From positions 46,125 to 110,124 of the forward strand of contig RBZT01000337.1 in assembly GCA_003693705.1 (NCBI GenBank): DNA of 64,000 nucleotides, written 5' to 3'. The notes beneath the pieces were generated by a model, which worked only from the letters and a program-made list of their open reading frames with translations, was not told the DNA's origin and searched no databases. Position 1 is the first letter of the stretch. Every line of letters starts with the position of its first letter. Origin of the DNA: Polymyxa betae. Taxonomy: Eukaryota > Endomyxa > Phytomyxea > Plasmodiophorida > Plasmodiophoridae. A program made the translations under genes and the position numbers. Of the stretch, positions 46,791 to 57,673 are shown piece after piece.

Positions 46791-49340
46791 ATGGCAAGCA
46801 GCACTCCAGCGGCCGAGGCTGTGTCCCTGACTGGAATCCTGACTGATACAGGTAGCAGGATGTTGAAAAAGCAATGGCTGGCCAACTCCAAATCGTAGGG
46901 ACTGAGTTGAAGTTTGAGCTGAAACCGGGGCAGTCGATAGGCGCTGTTGTGGCCTTGCATACAGCAATTGCTGTACATGACCAGATTATATTGTCTGTTG
47001 ACGGCCACCCCATCTCTGAATCGCAATCGGTGCCACCTGCCAGCTTGCCTCTTTTTATTTATTCCCGACGTATCTGGGATGCATCGAAAGCTTCAGTTGG
47101 TCAAAGAAAAGTGTCTGTGAGATTTGACTTCGAGCCTTTATATCAACATGGTACAAGCTAGTGGTAGCCATCTTTTCGGAATCTCATGATATCTTTAGGC
47201 GTGCTACAGCATGAAGGCAAACAATATGTGATCAACGTTGACTATGATAATGATTGCTTTCGTGATTACATCCGCTATATTACTCAAGCGCTGCAAATCG
47301 TCTATGATAACTGTCAGCGGCAACTTCAAGGTCTTCGCATTGCAATAGTCAACTTAGATAAACATGTTCGTGCCTACGATGCTGCTATTGAAAAATTTGC
47401 AGATGCATTTTCTCAGTTTTCGCAGCAGGTATATTATCAGTCTATACGAATGTCTTCAGCCCTGATATTGTTTATAGACCGAGAATTTCGGATCAAATTT
47501 CGAGGAGTTTATTCGTCGTTTGTCTTTGGTTGAAATTCATCAAGCTTTGTCACATCGTCAAGAGACGCTGCTTGATAAATTATCGGAAGGAAAACTTCGT
47601 ACCATTTTTAGTCGGCTACAACGTGATTACCAATTAGTCTCCGAATTTGTCACTAAAGTTTATCAACAGCGAAAAACTATAATTGATGCCCGCAGAGGGG
47701 TAAGCTGGCTTTATCCTGGAGTACTATCCTCAAATTGATCTTGCTGTTCAGGAAGCTGAATTATTGGAAGAACCGGCAACTGCTTCTGCGCTATTCTGCT
47801 TTCCATTTACACCAATGCACCATCTAAAGAAGCTGGGTTCTACTTTTCGGAAAATTGATTCTGAGATTAATGGTTGTTCTTGCATTGCAATAACAATATC
47901 AAACTGAGCGTATTGCAGACGTTAGGGCGCCTGTTAATGTGAACACCATTAGCACTGCTATTGGGGACAAACAAAGTAGTTTACTCAAGTAAGCCATTCT
48001 GAATGCTCTTAGGATTTGCAGTATTAAGGGATCTAGTGTCGAACAATTCCAGCTGGATATGATGGATTTCATTCGCAACCGGCTTAGTTCTGTCTCTGAT
48101 ATTCAAACTCAAATTCGTCATGAGACAAAGTATCAAGGACTGCCGTTTAAGCCTTAGGCATTCATTTTATCCCTAGGCGATTGCTAGCATATAACGAGGT
48201 TCTTTCTCAAAAGCAGATGAATTTGAACAATCTTAAAGCGATTGAGTCTATTCCTGAAGCTTATTTCGCTTCTTTAAGTAGGAATACCTGGGATGACCGT
48301 TTACACGTTTTCTCAAAATCGCCCCAGTCGAAATCGTTCGCCGCCGCTCTTATGCAGATAAGGTTTATGCGATTTGTGACCAAATCGAGCTCCTAAGAAC
48401 AGACGAAATCAAGAAACGATCAACTTATATGGAAGAGTTCGGACGGTTATTACCAAAAGAGATCATTACTGGTCTAGATCGCCGACCTCCTCGATATCTC
48501 GTCTCACAGGAAAGGCAAGGGCGATTTTCCGTTGTACTTACTTCCTATTTGTTAACTTTGCTGAAAACGTGTAGCATTGCCGAGAACCTCCCTTCTATTG
48601 AGTCCCTGGAAAATGTAGAACTTCCTCCAACTTTTCAACTGACAGATAAACTAATCGAAATGGTTCGGAAATTTGATCTTGATGAGGTAAGTGATTGTTC
48701 TTCCTGCTGAATTTTTAACTCTTAATCGACCAGCTGATGGTGTCTAAATTGCCATCTGCGATAAGAAGACAACTAGTCGATGTTGCATCGGTAAGCTTAC
48801 TCCAACAAAAGTTCATCGGCCTGAATGTGTTGAAAGATGCAGCATTCCGATTCTGGGGTTGACTGCTTGAAGGGTTATTGCTCCAATTCAGTTCGACTGT
48901 TTGCTTACAGAATTGTATAGAGTTCACAGACGAAGGGAATGCGCCTTTTACAATCCCAAAGCAATGCAATGCGGTAGGTTTAGTGTTTAATTTTCACAGC
49001 GAACTGCTTTAAATTCATCTTTAGGCTTTCAGTGATAATCTAAGTAAGCTGTGGAAAATTGGAACTGATTAAATTGGATTCTAAATGCTTTAGTGGATGA
49101 AGTTCGGACGTTACGTGCTGCTCTATTGCATAAAGACAGGCGCATTTCCGAGCTGGAAACTGAAAGGGACAATCTGACTGTAGATGTGGTTTCATTCTTG
49201 TTTTGCAAAAGTGAGATATCTTCTAGATGTCGACGGCATTATTGTATCAGGAGAATAGAGCCCTCAATGAGATGGTTTTAAGGCCGCCCTTGGAGGGTGG
49301 TTCAAGTAAAAAAAGAGGTACTCCCTCTGTTCGGAAATAA
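46791..49340 (+). CDS. ATG11/FIP200-like autophagy scaffold, 3' end altered by a transposon
   Basis: Exon 1 (46791-46851, MASSTPAAEAVSL) is spliced over 46852-46898 to a ubiquitin-like N-terminal region (DQIILSVDGHPI, LPLFIYSRRIWDAS). Later parts match the ATG17/ATG11 region: VDYDNDCFRDYIRYITQALQ, QGLRIAIVNLDKHVRAYDAA, a splice joining SIPEAYFASL to EIVRRRSYADKV, and YMEEFGRLLPKEIITGL. About ten introns are needed. Two of them (near 47989 and 48149) are only 32-33 nt. Near the 3' end coiled coil appears (LRAALLHKDRRISELETERD; YQENRALNEM). The frame then runs into a CTCCCTC-type transposon end, which supplies the last codons and the stop. ATG11/FIP200 scaffolds organise the ATG1 kinase complex; the protein here is shorter than animal FIP200. 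Confidence 0.7.
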
Positions 49341-49345
49341 AAATC
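49319..49345 (+). mobile_element. Stowaway/mariner-like terminal inverted repeat
   Basis: TA (49319-49320) is followed by CTCCCTCTGTTCGGAAATAA, a close relative of the end of the mariner-like element at 62840 and of plant Stowaway-type termini. I cannot see a matching right end downstream within the window, so the element is either truncated or its far end has diverged. It lies inside the coding frame of the ATG11-like gene. Confidence 0.6.
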
Positions 49346-49376
49346 CCATTTAAATCACTGCTGGGATTAACGTTAG

Positions 49377-49510
49377 TTTTTATCTTTTGGTGGATATTAA
49401 AAGCGGATTGGCCAAGTTGAGTTTCCAATACAACATCTGACTTTTATCTTTTGGTGGATACTGTATTAAAAGCGGATTGACCAAGTTGAGTTTCCAATAA
49501 AACATCTGAC
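49377..49510 (+). repeat. Two-copy tandem duplication of about 65 bp
   Basis: The unit beginning TTTTATCTTTTGGTGGATA and ending CAACATCTGAC occurs twice in a row (about 49377-49440 and 49442-49510). The copies differ by a 5-bp insertion (CTGTA) and a few substitutions. It lies just inside the transposon-like end and may belong to that element. Confidence 0.75.
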
Positions 49511-49875
49511 TCAATACATCCTTAACGCCGTTGCCATCGAATGACCGCATCACTTTTCACGTTATGCAATATATTCAGTATATAGGAGATATGATCTGCT
49601 GAGACTCATTTTGGCTATGCCGTTGGCTCTTTCCCGTTTGATAGATTTGCTTCAATGAGAACGAGCTAGACGAATCCACCTAATTATTTGCCTTCCTTTT
49701 TTGAATTCGTGAGACAACTATCGACAAGTGCCTTCTTAATCAATTGTGACCATCAAGAGTCCAAATGTTTCATACTTTTAGGTTTTTTCACCTTCCCGAC
49801 ATTTGTCGGAATACGCGATAACGAGAGACTCGGCTATCCGTAACAATACTATATCATTCCTGTATTCACCGAGCC

Positions 49876-51620
49876 ATGGCGAGGACCTTTCTAAATGGTC
49901 CCGTCGAGTTCGAAGCCATGGCTTTGGCCAAGGCAAAGGAAGCGGAAGAGGCTCGCCAAATCGAACGGGCTAAGATTGTCAGGACTTTAAACCTACCGAC
50001 CGACGACGAGATTATCAAGTTACGACTTCGAGCTTGTGGTCATCCCATGGTCTTGTTTGGTGAAGACCCCCTTCATCGACGCGAACGTCTTAAGGAAATT
50101 GCAGCTACAATGCTCACAACAGATGATGAATCTGCTAGAAGATGGCACCAGATCGCTGAGACTCAGAAACTGGTCAGGCGGACCGCCTTTGATAGAAAGT
50201 TTAACAGAACCGTTTCTTTATATGCAAATTGTTGGCAGATATATTTCAGCCGTGGTTTCAGCAAATATTGTTCACTAACTCTGTTTGTAGTTAGACGAAA
50301 GTTTGAAAGCAGCCGCAGCTTATGGCAAATTGTACTATACGGAGGGCGGGCCTGAACTTCTTGCTGCACGTAAAGACATTGCCATGCTCTCGTTGAAACG
50401 TGCGCAGGACCGACTAGAGAGTTATCGATCTTTCACAGAAGCATCAGTTGAGTATTCTCTATCATGAAGTGCTGCTTTCTCTTTTTTACGATTCTCTATA
50501 GCACGATTATATCGCCAGATTGCAGACATTGAGCACATTCTACTGTACTGGATCGGAAGTCGGCGATACCAGACCTTTGTCATCTTGCTCATTTTCCAAA
50601 GAAGTCGACGACACTGGACTTCCCAAGCTGGCTTTGATATCTTCATGGTCGGGAATTTCATTCGTATGGGATCTTTCGACAAGGAGTCTGTCGAGGAAAT
50701 TAACTGGACATCGCGATCGAGTCTCTGATGCAAAGTTTGCCCCGTTTTGTTCTTCGCCTTCTTCTCTCTCGATCGCTACTGGTTATTACTCATCGCATGT
50801 TGTTGATTTATGCTAATCTATCAGCAGGTGGTGTTGACGCTGTAGTAAATTTATATTCGTCCGAAAGCAATGCTCCGGTTTCAACACTCTCTGGTCATTC
50901 TGATCGTATTGCACGAATCGCATTTCATCCAAATGGGCGTCATCTAGTTTCTGCAAGGTCTGCTGCCTCTGCTTGTAGTATTACATCTACTGATTTTCTC
51001 AGTTTTGATACAACGTTCCGCTTATGGGATTTAGAAACTCGCGCCTGTCTTCTGATTCAAGATGGCAATCCTCGTGGTCTTTATGGCATCGCTGTCCATC
51101 CAGACGGATCATTAGTTGCCACCGGCGATCTGGCTGGAAATGGAAGAGTATGGGACCTGCGAACTGGCAAGACGATCGTTGATCTGGTTGGCCATATTAA
51201 ACAGGTAATGTCACTGCCGCCGTCTCTCGAACCTTCTAAGTTTAATATCAGGTTCTCTGTGTCTGTGTATCACCGAATGGTTACCATGTTGCAACTGGTT
51301 CCGGTGACAATACGATTCGTATTTGGGACCTTCGCAAGCGCTCTTGTGTATATACTGTACCAGGCCATCTGAATATGGTCAGCGATGTAAAATTCGCTGC
51401 TAGAGATCAGTTTCTTGTTTCCTGCTCATATGATAAGACAATGCGACTCTGGTCAGCTAGGGATTTCTCTCCAGTTAAGACATTATCTGGACATGAAGAT
51501 AAGCTGACATCGGTGGATGTCAGCGAAGACTGTGGGCATTTAATTAGTGCATCATTTGATCGAACCTGGAAAACGTGGACGATATTAGAAGACCGCGATC
51601 GCATGGTGATGGATTCTTGA
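49876..51620 (+). CDS. PRPF4: U4/U6 snRNP protein PRPF4 (Prp4), SFM and WD40 domains
   Basis: The N-terminus has the splicing-factor motif LPTDDEIIKLRLRACGHPMV followed by LFGEDPLHRRERLKE, diagnostic of Prp4/Prp18. Five introns (near 50205-50290, 50452-50502, 50780-50826, 50959-51003, 51205-51251) lead through a helical spacer (LDESLKAAAAYGKLYY) to about seven WD40 blades: SGISFVWDLSTRSLSRKLTG, TLSGHSDRIARIAFHPNGRH, FRLWDLETRACL, NTIRIWDLRKRSC, KTMRLWSARDFSPVKTLSGH and HLISASFDRTWKTW. Splices restore blades such as VSA-SFDTTFRLWDLE. Prp4 stabilises the U4/U6 and tri-snRNP. It starts about 540 bp after the transposon-like end. Confidence 0.93.
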
Positions 51621-51703
51621 ACAGTACAATAAAATTAAAAAAAGTATATTGTATATTTAAGAATAAATAATAAGTATCTCGAAATCAATTAGAACATTTT
51701 TGT

Positions 51704-52193
51704 TCAAGCTTGGGCTTGTTTCTTATTCTGACGTTGTTTTTGTTTCTTCAGCCTGCGTTTTTCAGACCGCTCCATTTCACGGTTCACGTCAGCTTGTGCT
51801 AGCAGAGACTCGTGGAAGTCAGCGAATGATTTGCGCTTCGTTGCAAGAGAAGACCTGCTTTCTTCGACCTCATTTCGTTCACTGTTCGGAGCTGGTGTGC
51901 ATTCTTGCGGCTGAAACAATTTGAATGAGAATTTAATATAAAAGCGGGAAACCGCATACCTTTTGATGAACCTGCTTCTGAAGCTTTTGCTGAATGGAAT
52001 TCACAGAGCCAGCAAAATTCCCAGGACGATGCGGAAGAAATTTAGCACCGAGGCCTAAGCGAGCGGGCCTGACCGTAAAATTTTGCTGACTGCATTCAAG
52101 CTGATAATCGGCAGCGGTATCAGCAAGAGATAACCACGACTGTACGAGTAGCCGAGTCTCCGATCTGTCAATCTCAAAATCGCATTGTTGCAT
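51704..52193 (-). CDS. Small basic protein, possibly nucleolar, unknown
   Basis: Two exons join over a 49-nt intron near 51961-51912. The ATG at 52193 (MQQCDFEIDRSETRLL) was taken because the upstream frame has no other Met. The product has the notable segment FTVRPARLGLGAKFLPHRPG, then a glutamine/lysine-rich helix and a Lys/Arg-rich end (SEKRRLKKQKQRQNKKQAQA), the last like a nucleolar localisation signal. I have a sense of RPxRLGLGAK segments in eukaryotic nucleolar proteins but cannot name a family. The gene is convergent with PRPF4, 83 bp between stops. Confidence 0.6.
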
Positions 52194-52368
52194 CACGAAG
52201 CACGGAGCTCCAATGAAGGCTCTCAGAGAGAGGCTCACGGACTCACGCAATTTATGAAAAATGTTTAAGAGTGCGGTTGGCTATCTGAGCTGCCGAATTT
52301 TGCAAAATTCTATTATTGCAATATTGTTGTAAAATATTGTAAGAACACGTTTTGACAAATTCCAGATC

Positions 52369-53137
52369 GTTTGGATGCACTGTTTATGAATAAAAAAACA
52401 CAAAGTTGATAGTTCGCATCGAATATTTTTACAGTAGCTCTCTTTGCGACAATCATGTCAAATGAAGGGCAGTTTCAAAGAATTCACAACCGCATCGAAA
52501 TGTTTTGCTCAGTTTATATTTATTACTAAAGGGATGTATTCCAAACGTACCCGCTAATAGTCTCGCAGGAATGCTGAAAGCGCTTTTGGGAGCTTTTATT
52601 GGATGCATTTTGACCGACGACATACAGGAAAATAGCCAACTGGTGGTCTTAGGTAGTGATACCTCGAGATGGCATCAGGCACCCTTTAGCAACGATGAAG
52701 TTTTCAGATGAAGGAAGGTGAAACGATTCATTCGGAAGAACTCCAAGAAGCGCCGTTCGATGGTAGTATGCGACAGCAATTCCTACATTTAGAGGCAGCC
52801 GGTCATGATGGACGTTCTGCATGACTCCCTGCAAAGGTATTGATCCGCATACCATCATGTTGCTAGGACAAGAAAGTCTGCAGCATTGCCGTCACCGTCA
52901 TCGATGCCGCAAGCCTCAAGACCCCTGGAGAAAACAGAAGCCATATCTCGAACGGCAGGTAATATTTAAATTTGCAGCCCAAAAATTTAGGTCAGAGCTG
53001 AATATCGTATTTTGCAAAATTCAAGGGTATTTTGCAAAAATCCCGATTTTGCAAGAAAGGCATCCAAACACGTTCAGCATCTTTTATTTTGTAAAATAGG
53101 CAATTTTGCAAAATTGCGAGTATCCAAACGCACCCTA
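52369..53137. mobile_element. Candidate non-autonomous element with palindromic subrepeats
   Basis: GTTTGGAT at 52369-52376 faces its complement ATCCAAAC at 53122-53129, and another copy sits at 53062-53069. Between and around them, variants of the palindrome ATTTTGCAAAAT occur near 53009, 53028, 53046 and 53103, with a further copy at 52296 just outside. The right end reads ATCCAAACGCACCC. Short inverted ends plus subterminal palindromes suggest a MITE, perhaps hAT-type. Target duplication is not evident, so the boundaries are tentative. Confidence 0.35.
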
Positions 53138-53313
53138 AAACAAATTCTAAGCTTTAGACTGAGAGAGAGAGAGAGATCCAAAGTGCGAAGTACTTAGCTT
53201 TCACTAACTTCGCTTTGCGATAGAGATTTGGAGATCTTAAATTTTGTTTTGTTAGTGTAATGAAGCTGGGACGATTTGTAAGGCAAGTTCGACAATAGCC
53301 GATAGGGCATTGT

Positions 53314-53601
53314 TTAATGATATCGGTTTCGTAAATATTCATTAAAATCTAGGTTTTTTTGAAGGCGACTGTGAAAGCGGCGCTCACGTTCTTTAGGATC
53401 GTCGACAACATCATGACCATGATGCGAGGCTTTGCAAAGTCGATCGTGACCTCTGAACTGAATACAGTGTGCATGACCATCAGGCGCCCAGGCGTCTTGT
53501 TTATCGTAATTGTTAAAATCGCCATCTATTGCAGAGCATTGTATTGCAGCCAAAGTGAATAATGTCAGAAGTAGCGAAATATTCATCCAATGATTGAGCA
53601 T
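53314..53601 (-). CDS. Small secreted protein
   Basis: This is a 95-residue intronless frame. The start MLNHWMNISLLL leads into a signal peptide ending near IQCSA. The mature part is about 70 residues, hydrophilic and rich in His and Asp (APDGHAHCIQFRG, ASHHGHDVVDDP), with two cysteines and a basic/charged end (RRFHSRLQKNLDFNEYLRNR). There is no RxLR-EER or LFLAK block that I can point to, and no domain. In an oomycete such proteins are effector candidates, which is inference only. The gene lies beside the palindrome-rich element. Confidence 0.55.
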   Translation of the reverse strand: MLNHWMNISLLLTLFTLAAIQCSAIDGDFNNYDKQDAWAPDGHAHCIQFRGHDRLCKASHHGHDVVDDPKERERRFHSRLQKNLDFNEYLRNRYH

Positions 53602-53682
53602 CTTACTTAACCATAATAGTTATCAGTTTGCAATAGGCTATGTTCCTGTGATTTGTAGCTCGTGATTCAATGCCCATGATTC

Positions 53683-54189
53683 ATGTTTCATAGCATGGAA
53701 TTATGGTATAAAGACAGTATTTTGAAGTTCCCGACGGTTGATTTATTTACGGGTATTGCGATATCTGCTCTGTTGATCAGCAGGATCGTAGGACCTGATA
53801 TGCATCCTGTCATCAGTCTGTATCGTTCAGTTCTACGGTTGTCACGGCGCCTGCATGCTGTCAAACCGAAATCTGGACGATGTGCCGCCGATCTAGCTAG
53901 GGCGCTGTTCAGAGAACAGAACCCTCTGATTACCTCTGACGAGAGCATCAAAACTGCTGTAAAAACTGCTTCCATTCTGCAGGCAGCATTAGAGCAGTCA
54001 GGCCCAGAACGGCGTCTGATTTTCAATATGATCCGCATGCAAACTGATGCACTACCTCTCCGGGCACAGAAGGCAAGCATTAAAACACTTTTAGATGAAA
54101 TCCAAAAAGACTTTACGAATGGCGTCACAAGCCTAGAAACTAATGTTAATATCAAAATATGGAAATCGTCCAAGAAAGAGCCAATATAA
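53683..54189 (+). CDS. LYR-motif protein (mitochondrial assembly-factor type)
   Basis: The frame is intronless. A LYR motif appears in HPVISLYRSVLRLSRRL, with a helical, basic continuation (GRCAADLARALFREQNPL) and a further helix (IKTAVKTASILQAALEQ). This matches small LYR/LYRM proteins that bind the acyl carrier protein and assist complex assembly or Fe-S cluster transfer in mitochondria. Two starts are possible: 53683 (MFHSMELWYK, with an N-terminal hydrophobic segment VDLFTGIAISALLI) or the ATG at 53800, immediately before the LYR helix, where LYRM proteins normally begin. The specific LYRM member is not identified. Confidence 0.6.
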   Translation: MFHSMELWYKDSILKFPTVDLFTGIAISALLISRIVGPDMHPVISLYRSVLRLSRRLHAVKPKSGRCAADLARALFREQNPLITSDESIKTAVKTASILQAALEQSGPERRLIFNMIRMQTDALPLRAQKASIKTLLDEIQKDFTNGVTSLETNVNIKIWKSSKKEPI

Positions 54190-54316
54190 AATTTAATTGC
54201 AAGGTTAGATGTTATCATCTACTGTATGTTGAGTTAGATTAAAACAACATCAAGCTATCTAGGGGGCTACGCATCATCGCTCTGTCATCAGGTTTCATTT
54301 TGTATTAACCTAATTC

Positions 54317-54663
54317 ATGACACCAATCATTCCTTGTCCTGTCCTACCTCGAATGCTGTCTTATATGAGGACACTGCCACCATCTCTGCCTCTTGTCCCT
54401 TTTGATACAGAGCTATTAGCTTGTCCTAAAAAGAAGGTTTTGATCGAATGTTTGGCTGGTCATTGGGTCTTATTAGATATCTGTAGATCTCAGTGTTTAA
54501 ACGGCGATTACGTCAGGCTGGTCATCGAGCTCAAGAAGGCACTCCTTATAAGCCATATAAAATTTGCTCGAGTTGCGGCAGCGCTGTCGAATTACATTAT
54601 CTCTGCATGAAATGCACCAAGGAACACATCCGACAGCATCGCCATAACAACTCTGTGCCATGA
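54317..54663 (+). CDS. MRPL32: Mitochondrial ribosomal protein bL32m
   Basis: Two exons join over intron 54436-54486. The join turns CPKKK into CPKKKISVFKRRLRQAGHRA, a bL32 signature. It is followed by a zinc-ribbon-like YKICSSCGSAVELHYLCMKC (two Cys-x-x-Cys pairs) and a His/Lys tail ending NNSVP. The N-terminal 40 residues are hydrophobic and Pro-rich with few charges, presumably a targeting sequence removed on import, after which the conserved PKKK would be near the mature N-terminus. Without the splice the frame would end early at 54610 and lose the ribbon. Confidence 0.8.
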
Positions 54664-54846
54664 TGGTTTTATTACTACCGTAGATAAAGATGGGAAAGAA
54701 TCTGTTCCGATTTGAAAGAGAATCTAAATGTTGGTAGCACATACCATGACTGCATGTTGATCAAGTTACCCAGTCAGCAATGATAGAGTTTACACTTATC
54801 ATTGTCATACAGTCCCAAACACATTTCACATTTCTGCTTGACACTC

Positions 54847-55818
54847 ATGCGCATATCAGATATGGAATCGCTGGAAATCGCTGTCGATGATGCTAATAGC
54901 CGCTCACAGCGAACACCTGTTCGTCTGCCAAGTGATGATGGCATTTCACAGCAAAATCGATCACCGCATCGTAAACCGAGTGTGACCTTATCCGAGGTCA
55001 TGCAGACCATTCAAGATTCTCAGGTATCCACTTGCGATGTAGTTACATGATTTTTATTCTAACAACAGTATAGTGGTGCCCGAATCGTAATATTGTCTAC
55101 AACCTAAGTATTTGCAACTCTGACTCTGTTCTCAGCATATGCCGTCACCGCTGAGTTCTTTGGGACATTCGCGTTCCTGTTCACGACAACATTGGGTGTC
55201 ACATATAGCAACGGCGAAACTATCAATGTGGCAACAAGCTACGGTATCACGCTGGCTGTTGTTATATTTATAACGGCTCCCGTTAGCGGTGGACACATCA
55301 ATCCAGCTGTTTCATTCGCTCTGGCCCTTCACAGGCATCTTTCCTGGACTATGTGTGCATACTATGTTGTCGCCCAAATGGCCGGTGGCATTGTTGGCGT
55401 TGGTGTCGCCTATGGGGTCGCTGATCAATTAATTGGCAACATTTTTGTCAACGACAAGGTGTCGTTCGTCTCTGCATTTTTTGGTGAAGCCGTTGGGACA
55501 TGGTTCCTGGTTACGACTGTCTTTGCTACCGCAGTAGAGACGAGTAATGGGAAGATCACAAAATCGAAGATCGCCTTAGGAGCTATGGCTCCGATGATTA
55601 TAGGCTGGTCAGTCTGGGCAATCCATTTCGCGTTGATTGGCGTGACTGGTTGTGGTGTGAACCCAGCTCGATATCTAGCTACAGCTCTAGTACTTAACAA
55701 ATGGCGACTGAATCAGGTATGGATCTATTTCTTAGGGCCTTTAGTTGGAGCTCTGGTCTCTCTTCCGACCTACAAGATCCTCTATCACAAAACCAGACCT
55801 CGTACCGCGATTCAATAA
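54847..55818 (+). CDS. Aquaporin / major intrinsic protein with 13-nt microexon
   Basis: The main exon has six membrane segments and both pore motifs: SGGHINPAVSF and GCGVNPARYLATAL. A cytoplasmic N-terminal extension of about 60 residues (from MRISDMESLEIAVDDANS) is Ser- and Arg-rich. Between them, the only in-frame join that I find uses intron 55024-55073 (50 nt), a 13-nt exon 55074-55086 and intron 55087-55135 (49 nt). This gives DSQ-WCPN-PYAVTAEFFGT. The long loop C and extended N-terminus resemble aquaglyceroporins, but the selectivity filter is not assigned. It would carry water or small solutes across the plasma membrane or a vacuole membrane. Confidence 0.88.
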
Positions 55819-56209
55819 ATTACATTAGGTTTGCACTTAGGTCGTTTCAGTGGCCGATTTTGTGTTGTCAGGCATATGGTGAGAGAACAGCATTGATTTA
55901 TGGTGAAATTAATGAGGAGATTCCCGAATGTATTTGAATCACAATTAGATGTATGGTAGATTTGATTAGAAGGGAATGACGCCGAATCCCTAACAAGGTC
56001 AGAGCTCATTTATCTCAATCTTGTTCTTTGCCCCAGTTGAAAAAGCATAGTCTCGAAATAATCGCCAGAGCGACAGGGAAAAAGTGCGTCACGGATACCG
56101 TCACGGCCTTTTCTGATCGCACATATTCTAGCGGCTCTATATTATATTGGCTTGGTGCCCATTACGAACTCGTCTCTCTCTATTTGACACATTTGTCCCC
56201 CTGCCCAAC

Positions 56210-57554
56210 ATGGATCCTAAGAATGCAGCTGGCGAACAAAGCACCGCCGACGTCCTCAGCAAGGACTCTGCCCTAGACCAGCTCACTGATGATATGATCA
56301 CTTCCAACTGGGATGAGGCTGTGTCTTCTTTCGATGATATGGGCCTGCGTGACGATCTGCTTCGTGGTATCTATGGTTACGGTTTCGAAAAGCCCAGTGC
56401 CATTCAGCAACGTGGTATCGTCCCCATTGTTAAGGTACCGCTTGGGGCCGGTATTCCCTGGATATGTACCTATATTGACTGTGTATAGGGTCATGACACT
56501 ATTGCTCAAGCCCAATCCGGTACTGGAAAGACGGCTACATTTTCGATCTCGATGTTGCAGCGTATTGATACGGATGTGAAGGAGACTCAAGCTCTATTGT
56601 TGGCCCCAACTCGTGAATTAGCTCAGCAGATTCAGAAAGTGTTGGATGCATTGGGTGATTATATGAAGGTAATGTTTAGGATTCTACTATGTATCTATAA
56701 GAATCTTATTCTATTTATAGGTGACATCTCATGCTTGTGTTGGTGGTACTGCTGTTCGTGACGATATTCGCATTCTTCGTGATGGTGTCCAGATCGTTGT
56801 TGGAACTCCTGGCCGTGTGTTCGATATGATTAACCGAGGTGCTTTGAACCTGTCGAAGGTCAAGTCTTTCGTCCTGGATGAAGCCGATGAAATGTTGTCT
56901 CGTGGTTTCAAGGACCAAATATATGATGTATTCCAGCATCTGCCTTCTAAGGTTCAAGTCTGTTTATTCTCAGCTACCATGCCTGAAGATATCCTGGCTA
57001 TTACATCACGATTCATGCGTGATCCCGTCCGAATCTTGGTGAAACGCGATGAATTGACCCTGGAAGGTATCAAGCAGTTCTATGTGTCGGTTGATAAGGA
57101 AGATTGGAAGCTCGACACTCTATGTGATCTCTATGAGACATTGACCATCACTCAAGCTATCATCTATTGTAATACTCGTCGTAAGGTTGACTGGCTCACC
57201 GATAAGATGGGCCAGCGTGACTTCACCGTCTCAGCTATGCATGGTGATATGACTCAAGCTGAACGTGAAATGATCTTAAAAGAGTTCCGATCTGGTTCAT
57301 CTCGTGTTTTGGTCACAACCGATTTATTAGCTCGTGGTATTGATGTCCAACAAGTGTCTCTGGTTATCAACTACGATTTGCCATCGAACCGTGAGAACTA
57401 CATCCATCGTATTGGACGTTCAGGTCGATTTGGTCGTAAGGGTGTAGCTATCAACTTCGTGACGCAAGAAGATGTTCGTATGCTTCGTGAACTGGAAGAG
57501 TTCTACAACACGACCGTTGAAGAGATGCCAATGAACGTGGCCGACCTGATTTAA
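56210..57554 (+). CDS. EIF4A: Eukaryotic initiation factor 4A (DEAD-box helicase)
   Basis: Three exons join over introns 56435-56488 and 56671-56720. All helicase motifs are present: Q motif [12 protein letters not shown], motif I AQSGTGKT, Ia PTRELAQQ, Ib GTPGR, II DEAD in [45 protein letters not shown] and [15 protein letters not shown]. Its length (about 410 residues), the start [10 protein letters not shown] and the end NVADLI fit canonical eIF4A rather than eIF4A3. It unwinds mRNA 5' leaders within eIF4F. Codon choice is strongly restricted, consistent with a highly expressed gene. Confidence 0.97.
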
Positions 57555-57673
57555 TTAAATCTGTATGTCTCTCGTTCTCTATTTTGCAAAAAAATTGCAC
57601 CAAATTCCCTCCAACACAATACAATGCCATATCCCAGATACATGTTTATAGATAGATAGAAATAATGAGGTCG

